The notes below the pieces were generated by a model. It did not search any database. It was not told the origin of the DNA and was given only the letters and a program-made list of their open reading frames with translations. Of a stretch of 6,812 nt of DNA, positions 1 through 6,483 are shown one piece after another. Within the stretch, counting starts at the first letter, position 1. Each line of letters starts with the position of its first letter. The position numbers were made by a program, and so were the translations under genes. Origin of the DNA: an uncultured Mycoplasma sp. (GTDB lineage: Bacteria; Bacillota_I; Bacilli_A; Mycoplasmatales; Metamycoplasmataceae). Location of the stretch: positions 1-6,812 of the forward strand of contig CAMRBO010000029.1 of the NCBI GenBank assembly GCA_947040465.1, written 5' to 3'.

Positions 1-151
1 TAGGCGGTTTTGTATTTTGTTCTTTTTTCGCTTTTGACACAACTTTTGGTTTTGCCACAGCTTTTTTTTCAGGTAAAGTTTTTAGAGATTTTACTTTAGT
101 CTCTTTGTTATCGGTAGTTGCGTTTGATGTTTTTTTATTAGGTGTTGCCAT
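1..151 (-). CDS. rpoD: Primary sigma factor RpoD (SigA), N-terminal fragment, cut by the left edge
   Basis: Only the first 50 codons are inside the window. The reading frame starts at ATG 151-149 and runs off the left edge. The visible part is a low-complexity, basic segment with 14 Lys in 50 residues plus Ala, Thr and Pro, beginning MATPNKKTSN. No sigma region 1.2-4 motif is visible yet. The assignment therefore rests on position: glyS-dnaG-rpoD is a known Mollicute and Firmicute arrangement, and Mollicute RpoD proteins often begin with a poorly conserved Lys-rich tail before the conserved sigma regions. The start is supported by an AGGA Shine-Dalgarno at 160-163, inside the last codons of dnaG, 8 nt before the ATG. 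Only 3 nt separate the dnaG stop from this ATG, so the gene is cotranscribed and probably translationally coupled. If it is RpoD, it is the housekeeping promoter-recognition subunit of RNA polymerase. Another basic protein cannot be excluded from this fragment alone. Confidence 0.72.
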   Translation of the reverse strand, partial: MATPNKKTSNATTDNKETKVKSLKTLPEKKAVAKPKVVSKAKKEQNTKPP

Positions 152-154
152 ATG

Positions 155-1885
155 TTATTTCCTTCGTTTTATGTTTTTTGCTTTAATAGAGCTTTGTATT
201 ATTTTTGAAACAAAGTTATCATCAGGGTTTTTTTCAATTGTTTTTTTTAACTTCGATTTATTTTCACTCAACTTAATGTTGAATTTATATTTTTCTAAGT
301 TATTGATTGTCTCAATAAATTCTTCTTTTGTATTAGGGTAATTTTTTGTCTTCTTAATTTCTATTAAATCTATTTCCAATTCCTCATCCGATATGAAATC
401 ATCATTGTTTTTTTTACTTATTATATATTTTGCTAATTTTGTATATTTTGCAGTGCCAAGAAAAACATTGTTTGATAAATAAATTTCAATAAGTTTAGGG
501 TTCTCCAACATGCCCAACAATAATCTATTAATATTAATAAAAATGTAAGTACTATTAATTTTAGTTGTTTTTTTATCATTTGAAACAATATTTTTAGCAA
601 TTATTTTATTTGGGCGCCTAACTTCCATTGATGACATACCCAATATATTATTTATTTCACTTATTTCAACATTAAGTAATTCCGAAATTTTGTTAGAATA
701 CTGTGATTTTATTATGGAATCACATAATGTTAAATAGTTATTAAATTTTTTAAGAAAGGGTTTAATATTATTAGAATTATTTAAATCTATTGAATTAATT
801 AAATGTTGATAAATGAATTCGATACCTGCCATTCGTTCATTCAACAATTTAACAAATTTTGATTCTCCATTTTGGTTAAGGTATTCATCTGGATCATATT
901 TTGAATCATTCTTTATTACATTAACATCTATTTTATCTTTCATTAATAAAAATATAGATTTTATTGTTGCATTCAATCCTGCTGGATCACTATCAAAAAA
1001 TAGGACAACAGAATAACGTTTTAACTTTGAGGTGTGGATTTCTGAAATGGAAGTCCCCATTAAAGCAATGGCATTATCAATACCAACTCTTGCAAAAGCA
1101 ATGACATCCATAAATCCTTCTACAAGGTATAATTCTTTAAAAGTATCTTTAACTCTTCAAAAATTATAAATAATTGCTGATTTATCAAAAACAATCGAAT
1201 CTCCAGAATTAATATATTTATAGACTTTTTCGTTTGGGTCTAAAGATCTTGAAGAGATTCCTACAATATCTCCGAATTCATTTTTTATTGGAAATACTAT
1301 TCTATCTGAAATTGTTTGATTCTCTTTTTCATTGATTAATGATGCATTAATCAATGTTGAAATATTATTATTTTTTTTCAAAAGGAAATCCTTATAGTTT
1401 GAAGATTTTGTAGGTTTGGCATATCCAATGGAAAACATATTTTGTATTTTATAATCCAAATGTCTATTTTCTAAAAATTTAATTGCGTTGATATTTTCCT
1501 TAAATGTTAAATCATATGAAAACTTTTGACTAACATCATTAAATACTTTAATAATTTCTTTTTGCTTTTCATTATATCTAGAATTTTCAACATATTCGAA
1601 TTCCTTGTGATCAACTCCATATTTTTTGGAAAGAAAAATTATTGATTCTTTTTTAGACATACCTTGAAATTTTTCTAAAAAAGTAATTGCGTTTCCAGAG
1701 ATACCACATGAAAAACATTTAAAAAATTGTTTTTCAGGAGAAACAGAGAGTGAAGGTGAAGTGTCGTTATGAACAGTACAAATTCCTTTATAATTTTTTC
1801 CCACTTTTGAAAGATTTATAAATTCTCCAACAACTTCTACAATGTCTGATTTTTGTAATATTTGATTAATTATTGATGAACTCAA
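155..1885 (-). CDS. dnaG: DNA primase DnaG
   Basis: This primase makes RNA primers for lagging-strand and origin synthesis at the replisome and works with the DnaB helicase. The protein is 576 residues, close to the 581 of E. coli. It has an N-terminal CHC2 zinc-binding domain with Cys36, His39, Cys57 and Cys60 (motifs CTVH and CFSCG). The catalytic Toprim domain contains EGFMDV from Glu256, FFDSDPAG with Asp298 and Asp300, and KYDPDEY with Asp331 and Asp333. These match the metal-binding acidic residues of the family. The C-terminal part (about 430-576) is Lys/Asn/Ile-rich and corresponds in position to the DnaB-interaction domain, which is poorly conserved. Its single Trp (residue 243) is a UGA codon, which splits the frame under the standard code. 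The start is TTG with GGAG at 1891-1894, 5 nt upstream; no in-frame ATG precedes it. It lies 17 nt after glyS and 3 nt before rpoD in one operon. Confidence 0.96.
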
Positions 1886-1890
1886 TACTG

Positions 1891-1894
1891 CTCC
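1891..1894 (-). promoter_or_regulatory. Shine-Dalgarno site that fixes the TTG start of dnaG
   Basis: GGAG lies 5 nt before TTG 1885-1883, in the 17-nt gap after the glyS stop. It is the only good ribosome-binding site near the primase N-terminus, and the first residues after this TTG (about 35 before Cys36) match normal primase spacing. This supports the non-ATG start. Confidence 0.75.
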
Positions 1895-1902
1895 GTTCTT
1901 TA

Positions 1903-3261
1903 TTATTTTATATAATCTTTTATTTTTTCTATAAGAATTCTCTCTTGAATCATTGTATCCCTGTTTCTAATAGTCACCATCTTATCTTCTAAAGAATCGT
2001 AATCAAAAGTTATTGAATAATATGTTCCTATCGCATCTTGGCGCCTGTATCTTTTACCAATTGAGCCGATTTCATCAAAAGATGTTTCGATATCATTTTT
2101 AACAAGATCTAAATAAAGTTCCTTAGCTTGATCTGAAAGTTTTTTTACAAGTGGTAGAATTGCCACTTTATATGGAGCAATATTTTTATCAATTTTCAGA
2201 ATTATTCGATCTTCATTTTCTAATTTTTCAATTTCAAATGCATCAACTAAAATTGCTAACAATAATCTATCAACACCAACAGATGGCTCAATAACTGTGG
2301 GGACAATAAATTTGTTTGTTTCTGGAACTAAATATTGTAATTTCGTATTTGATAATTTATTGTGTGATGTTAAATCAAAATCTTGTCGATTAGAAATACC
2401 CATAACTTCTCCTCAACCAAAAGGATAAAGAAATTCAATATCACTTGTTCCTTTTGAATAATGAGCCAATTCTTCTTCTTCATGAATTCTTATTTTCAAA
2501 GATGATTCTTTGATTCCCAAAGAAATAATAAAATCATGTGACTTTTTAACATAATAATCATAATCTTCTTTATCTCTTTCAGGAAATGTAAAAAATTCTA
2601 ATTCCATTTGTTCAAATTCTCTTGTTCTAAAAATAAAGTTTCCTGGTGTAACTTCATTTCTAAAAGATTTACCAACTTGACCGACACCAAAGGGTAATTT
2701 TAATCTTAAACTTCTTTGAATATTATTAAAGTTTATAAAAATTCCTTGTGCGGTTTCCGGTCTTAAGTATATGGGTATTTTTTTATCTTCTGTAACACCT
2801 TGAGCAGTTTCAAACATTAAATTAAATTGTTTTATTTCGGTTCAATCTGTTTTAGAACCATCGTATTCTTTTACATTTTCTTTTAAAAACTTTTCTAAAA
2901 TTTCGTTATTCATTCCATCACAATTTTTTTTACTTACTTCTTCATAAATGTGATCTGCTCGATATCTTTTGTGATTTATTTTATTTTCTATTAAAGGATC
3001 TGAGAAATTTGAAATATGACCGCTAGCTTCTCAAATTTTCGGATTTAACAATATTTTTGAATCAAGTCCAACATTATTTATTTCCATATTGATAAAATTT
3101 TTTCATCATTCCTTTTTTATTTTATTAATCATAGAAATTCCTAATGGTCCGTAATCTCAAGTATTTGATAATCCACCATATATTTCCGAACTTTGAAAAA
3201 CAAATCCTAAGTTTTTTAAGTGATTTACAATAATTTTCATATCTTTTTTATTGTTTGCCAT
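1903..3261 (-). CDS. glyS: Glycyl-tRNA synthetase, single-chain class II type
   Basis: This cytoplasmic enzyme charges tRNA-Gly with glycine using ATP. The 452-residue chain is the single-polypeptide homodimeric type found in Mollicutes, not the two-subunit GlyQ/GlyS enzyme of most bacteria. The N-terminal class II signature runs SSEIYGG...NTWDYGPLG around residues 24-41. The family-specific YLRPETAQGIF is at 165-175. Motif 2 is SFRNE (199-203) with FRTREFEQMELE (211-222), and motif 3 is EPSVGVDR (325-332). Residues from about 350 to 452 form the anticodon-binding domain. All six Trp codons are UGA. The ATG at 3261-3259 follows GAGGA with a short 3-nt gap. This is the first gene of the glyS-dnaG-rpoD operon and is divergent from the membrane-protein gene at 3361. 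The symbol glyS follows common Mollicute usage; glyQS is also used for this form. Confidence 0.96.
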
Positions 3262-3360
3262 TATTCCTCAACCTCATCACTAAAAATATATTTATATTAT
3301 TATAATAGCATAACAAATTTAATATTAAATTTAATATATATATTATGATATATTTAAAAT
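3262..3360. promoter_or_regulatory. Divergent promoter region between glyS and the YwaF/TMEM164-family gene
   Basis: This spacer of about 99 nt is extremely AT-rich. On the minus strand an extended -10 of the form TGnTATTAT lies at 3302-3310, and an overlapping TATAAT lies at 3299-3304. These would start glyS about 34-36 nt before its ATG. On the plus strand a TATAAT lies at 3301-3306, giving a leader of about 48 nt, and a later TATTATGAT at 3341-3349 would give an almost leaderless mRNA. No convincing -35 box (TTGACA) is visible for either direction. The two -10 elements overlap, so transcription of the two genes may compete. Placement is by eye and not experimentally supported. Confidence 0.5.
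3315..3332. repeat. 18-bp perfect AT-only palindrome in the divergent spacer
   Basis: The sequence AAATTTAATATTAAATTT equals its own reverse complement. It sits upstream of the minus-strand -10 and downstream of the plus-strand TATAAT. It has the size of a dimeric repressor operator, but every base is A or T, so chance or DNA-bending composition is an equally good explanation. Confidence 0.45.
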
Positions 3361-4350
3361 ATGATTAATAATTTTGAAGTATTTAATAATTCACTTCCTG
3401 ATGTTGTTGGGACTGGTATATTTGGTTTGTCTTTCTTATCTTGACAAGGAAATAAAATGACTTTTGAAGAGTCAAAATGACTGGTTTATGTTTTTTATAC
3501 AATAGTATTATTAAGTTTGCTTTTTATTTTTTTATTCAAAGATAACATCCATAGAAATTATATGAAAAATCAGAAGGTTGCAATAATTTTCTACCAAGGA
3601 ATTGGAATTGGAATTTTTTCTCTATCAATATTTAGAATTATTATCCTTGCAATTGGGGGTTATCCAAATTTGTGAGAATTAGTTCCGTTCCATTTTTGTA
3701 GGATGTTTATTCTTTTAATTTCAATGGCTCTATGTTTTAGGAGAATAGATTTAATTAAATATTTCGGAATATTCGCAATCGGCGGAGGAATTATTGGTTT
3801 AATAATTCCTGACTTAAGTAATTCAGAATATTGAAGTGAACATGGAGGTATGGAAATTGGACTTGATAATTATATATTTTGAGACTTCTTTATCACTCAC
3901 TCTTCATCAGTCGTTTTATCTACTTATTTATTCGCTAGTCTGAAACCTGTATTTTATAAAAGTGAAATATCATATACGATTTTGATTATGTCCTTATTTA
4001 CAATTATGGTGTTTCTACTTAATCTAATTTTATCAAACGTCAGTGATCCTAGATGAAAGGCTAATTGGTTTTATCTTTCAATACCATCAATTAATGGAAT
4101 TGATGATATGTTAGCGCCATATTTAGGACCATTAGTTTCATATCCGACAATATTATTTACATTTATAGGAATAGGAATTGTAATGTATTTAGGATTCACA
4201 TTTATTTATATGGTATCTGATAAAGTTCAATTCGTTTGAAGAAACAAAGAGACACATAAAATGACTTGTGAAATTAATATAATTCCCTCTGAGAACTTTA
4301 ATGCTTTTCGTGATGGACCATTTAAATATCGGAAAAAATATAATTTATAA
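3361..4350 (+). CDS. YwaF/TMEM164-family multi-pass membrane protein
   Basis: The 329-residue protein has about seven hydrophobic helices, near residues 41-59, 74-98, 107-126, 133-150, 173-195, 205-224 and 261-285, with a basic C-terminus. It resembles the bacterial YwaF family (TIGR02206), related to eukaryotic TMEM164. It carries a helix starting PFHFC (109-113), matching the family's PLHLC-like motif. A His is at 180 in the fifth helix. A NWFYLSIPS...MLAPYLGP stretch (235-258) matches the family's N-Y-x-x-L...P...LGP pattern. Its bacterial function is unknown. As far as I recall, human TMEM164 was reported to be a lipid acyltransferase using a conserved Cys and His; equating these with Cys113 and His180 is my inference. 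Seven Trp codons are UGA and Trp236 is UGG. A CGG Arg codon, rare in these genomes, is near the end. The ATG at 3361 has no Shine-Dalgarno, so translation may be leaderless or begin at Met33 (3457), which has AGGA 6 nt upstream. It ends in a bidirectional terminator. Confidence 0.85.
3447..3450 (+). promoter_or_regulatory. Candidate ribosome-binding site for an alternative start at 3457
   Basis: AGGA lies 6 nt before an in-frame ATG at 3457-3459 (Met33 of the long form). The upstream ATG at 3361 has no such site. The 32 codons between them look coding: they are richer in G+C than the spacer and use an in-frame UGA. I therefore keep 3361 but flag this start as plausible, giving a 297-residue form. 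Confidence 0.4.
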
Positions 4351-4354
4351 TATT

Positions 4355-4393
4355 TGAACAAAAAAACCTTTTATTTAAAGGTTTTTTTGTTCA
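4355..4393. terminator. Bidirectional intrinsic terminator between the YwaF/TMEM164 gene and tsf
   Basis: A perfect 17-bp stem (4355-4371 with 4377-4393) closes a 5-nt TATTT loop. Each arm contains a run of seven A or T next to a CC/GG pair, so either strand ends in a U-rich segment. It lies 4 nt after the plus-strand stop at 4350 and 15 nt after the tsf stop at 4409, where it can end both converging transcripts. Confidence 0.9.
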
Positions 4394-4408
4394 TTAATAA
4401 ATAAAATG

Positions 4409-5281
4409 TTACTTAGACATTTGTGCTTTGACTTCGGCTGCAAAATCAATAGTTTCTTTATTGATACCTTCACCAACTTCAAAACGAACCATACTTATTT
4501 CAGTAGCATTTTTTTCTTTTAAAAATTGAGCAATTGTTTTTCCTGGTTCAACAACATATTCTTGTTCAGTTAATGTATCTTCTGAAAGAGATTTTCTTAA
4601 CATTCCTTTTAAAATATTTTCTTTAATAGCATCAGGCTTTCCTTGTAATGCTGGAGAATCTGCAAATTCTTCTTTTAATTTTTGAACTCTCTCTGCAGGA
4701 ACTGTAGATTCATTTAAAAATTCAGGACTCATTGCAGTAATATGCATAGCAACTCCTTTTAAAATATCATCATTTGAACCATTAGCTATAAATAAAGCTG
4801 CTTTTTGACCATCAGAATGAGTATAATTACCAATAAAAGTTCCTTTGTTTTTAGAAAATTTAATAGCTCTTCTGAATGATATTTTTTCACCAATAGTCGA
4901 AGTTGCTAATGTCGCTAATTCCCCAATGGTTTGACCTTTATTATTTTTCAACATTGAAGCTTCTTCATCATTTTTAAAATCATTAGAAATTAAAATATTT
5001 CCTATTTCATTAACTAAAGCGATAAATTTTTCGTTTTTGGCAACAAAATCAGTTTCAGAGTTAACTTCATAAATTACACCAAATTTATCATTTACAAGTG
5101 TAGAAACCAAACCTTCAGCAGCAATTCTTCCAGATTTTTTAACAGCTTTGGCAATCCCGTTTTCTTGCAATCACTTGATTGCTTCTTCAATATTTCCATT
5201 TGTAGCATCTAAAGCTTTTTTGCAATCAATAAATCCACTTCCTGTTAATTCTCTTAATTCTTTAATTGGATTTTCAGACAT
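4409..5281 (-). CDS. tsf: Elongation factor Ts
   Basis: EF-Ts is the guanine-nucleotide exchange factor that recycles EF-Tu-GDP to EF-Tu-GTP in the cytoplasm. At 290 residues it is close to the 283 of E. coli. The N-terminal UBA-like domain is at about 1-54: IKELRELTGSGFIDCKKAL, then NIEEAIKWLQENGIAKA. The EF-Tu-contacting motif TDFVAKN is at 77-83, with Asp78 and Phe79 matching the residues that disturb the Mg/GDP site. The dimerisation and C-terminal modules follow, including the HITAMSP segment, and the protein ends KAQMSK. The only Trp (residue 37) is UGA. The start codon shares one base with the rpsB stop (TAATG). A Shine-Dalgarno AAGGGG (5292-5297) lies within the rpsB 3' end, 10 nt upstream, so tsf is probably translated by coupling to rpsB. 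No pyrH or frr follows: a terminator comes directly after. Confidence 0.97.
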
Positions 5282-6255
5282 TAAACATCATCCCCTTCTT
5301 TTTTAACGCTAACTTCAAGAGTTGCTGGTTTGTTTCTATTATATGGAGGTCTTGGAACTCATCCTTCAGGTCTTTCTTTGTTTTCTCAAGTTCTTTTTTT
5401 GTATTCTCCACCTTCGAAATTTCTATTTGGAGTTCTAGTGAATGTACGTCTTTCTTTATTTACATCAACAGGTAAAACAATTTTATCATCAGGTTGATAA
5501 GCAAATTTAACTGTTCCATTTTTCGCTTCAACAATAGCATCTGCCAATATTGTAATAATCAAGTTCAATGATTTTACAGAATCATCATTTGCAGGAATTC
5601 CTAAATCTACTAATTCTGGATCACAATCAGTATCGATTATTCCAATAACTTTAATATTTCTTTTCCTTGATTCTTTAACAGCAATCAAATCATCCATTGG
5701 ATCCGCTATTATCATAAATTGAGGAGCAGAATTCATATTTCTAATACCTTGTAAATTTTTTTGTAATTTATCAAGTTCTTTCTTTTTAAGGATTCCTTCT
5801 TTTTTAGTATAACCTTCAAAACCTGTTGCTTCAAGTTTTTCTAAATCTTCCATTGCTCTAACACGACTAAAGATTGTTTTATTGTTTGTTAAAGTTCCAC
5901 CCAATCATCTTTCACTTACATAAGCTGAATTTGTTCTTAAAGCTTGTTCTTTGATAACTTCTTTTGCTTGTCTTTTTGTACCAACAAAAATAAATGTAGC
6001 ACCTTTTTGGGCAGCTTTAAAAATTAATTTATAAGCTAATTCTAAAGATTTTTGTGTTTTAGAAACATCTATAATATGTGTATTCATTTTTTGAGTATGG
6101 ATATATGGAGCCATTTTTGGATTTCATTGAGCTTTTCTATGACCGAAATATGTTCCAGCCTCCAATAATTTTTTTGTTGAAACAATTTCACTTGTTTCTG
6201 AAGAACTTAAACTTGATTGTTCAAGAACTTCTGTTTTAATATTGTCTTCTGACAT
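5281..6255 (-). CDS. rpsB: 30S ribosomal protein S2, with N- and C-terminal extensions
   Basis: S2 is a late-assembling small-subunit protein on the back of the 30S, between head and body. The core is clear: KKLLEAGTYFGHRKAQWNPKMAPYI (28-52), HIIDVSKT, FVGTKRQAK, SERWLGGTLTN (W117), FMIIADPMDD, IGIIDTDCDPELVDLGIPANDD. The 324-residue chain is much longer than E. coli S2 (241). It has about 20 extra acidic, Ser-rich residues at the N-terminus (MSEDNIKTEVLEQ...). It also has a tail of about 80 residues from 245 that is basic, Pro-rich and hydrophilic, with RTFTRTPNRN and WVPRPPYNRN. The start at ATG 6255-6253 is supported by AGGA at 6262-6265, 6 nt upstream, and there is no other ATG before Met48, which lies inside the core. 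All four Trp codons are UGA. It is the first gene of the rpsB-tsf operon and overlaps tsf by one base. Confidence 0.97.
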
Positions 6256-6298
6256 TTGTTTTCCTTTTAGTTTGTTATTTTCTTCCTAAAACTTCAAA

Positions 6299-6355
6299 TC
6301 AACTAGCATCTTATTTGATAATAAGACACACCCAATTGAATCCGTAATAGTGCGT
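6299..6355 (-). ncRNA. Predicted structured leader of rpsB: H-type pseudoknot plus hairpin, possible S2 autoregulatory element
   Basis: In the 5' untranslated region of rpsB, three helices can be drawn by eye. S1 pairs ACGCAC (6355-6350) with GUGUGU (6331-6326). S2 pairs UCAAUUGG (6339-6332) with CUAGUUGA (6306-6299), 8 bp with two G-U pairs. S3 is CUUAUU-AUCA-AAUAAG (6325-6310), a 6-bp stem with a 4-nt loop. The order S1, S2, S1', S3, S2' is a classical H-type pseudoknot with no nucleotide between the S2 5' arm and the S1 3' arm, so the helices could stack. The block is visibly richer in G+C than its flanks. In E. coli, S2 represses its own rpsB-tsf mRNA through the leader; a comparable role here is inference. 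The structure ends about 44 nt before the rpsB ATG and is not followed by a U-tract, which argues for translational rather than attenuation control. Confidence 0.5.
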
Positions 6356-6397
6356 ATTTTTTTCATTTTTTATTTAATGATTTAAATATCTAAATAA

Positions 6398-6406
6398 ATT
6401 TTAACA
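6398..6406 (-). promoter_or_regulatory. Candidate promoter of the rpsB-tsf operon (extended -10)
   Basis: TGTTAAAAT, read on the minus strand, matches an extended -10 (TGn followed by TAAAAT) and would start transcription near 6391, leaving a leader of about 135 nt. No good -35 is seen 17 nt upstream, which is usual for extended -10 promoters. A second candidate -10, TATAAT, lies slightly upstream at 6423-6428, so the exact start is uncertain. Confidence 0.5.
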
Positions 6407-6452
6407 CATTAAGAAGTAATTAATTATATAAAGTTACCAAAAAAATATAAAT

Positions 6453-6483
6453 AAAAAAGACTTTTGTAAAAAAAGTCTTTTTT
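6453..6483. terminator. Bidirectional intrinsic terminator upstream of the rpsB promoter
   Basis: A perfect 13-bp stem (6453-6465 with 6471-6483) closes a 5-nt GTAAA loop. The arms start and end with runs of six A/T around a GAC/GTC core, so both strands give a U-tract. The gene on its left, rpsB, is transcribed away from it. It therefore most likely ends a minus-strand transcript arriving from the right, which insulates the rpsB promoter from read-through. Confidence 0.82.

Noticed and set aside
105..341. Plus-strand frame of 78 residues over the rpoD/dnaG junction
   Set aside because: It is antisense to two well-supported minus-strand genes, has no Shine-Dalgarno, and its hydrophobic look comes from the T-rich complement of Lys/Asn-rich coding sequence.
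813..1016. Plus-strand frame of 67 residues inside dnaG
   Set aside because: It lies opposite the Toprim domain of dnaG, whose catalytic residues are intact. Shadow frame.
1112..1156. Apparent gene break in dnaG, and similar breaks in glyS, tsf and rpsB
   Set aside because: Each break is a single in-frame TGA at a plausible Trp position (for example SERW in S2 and NTWDYG in GlyRS). It is UGA reading as Trp, not a frameshift or pseudogene.
3262..3300. T-box or other riboswitch in front of glyS
   Set aside because: The predicted glyS leader is only about 35 nt and has no room for a T-box stem I, specifier loop or antiterminator.
3441..3469. TTGACA at 3441 as a -35 box for an internal promoter
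   Set aside because: No -10-like sequence lies 16-18 nt downstream, and the hexamer falls in well-supported coding sequence.
5266..5475. Plus-strand frame of 69 residues over the rpsB-tsf junction
   Set aside because: Antisense to the rpsB tail and tsf start, rich in Phe and Ser from T-rich codons. Shadow frame.
6286..6366. 26-residue frame in the rpsB leader starting MKKIRTITDS (minus strand)
   Set aside because: It has no Shine-Dalgarno, its higher G+C is explained by the paired RNA segments, and a 26-codon frame is easily a chance event. It remains a weak alternative, such as a leader peptide, testable by ribosome profiling.
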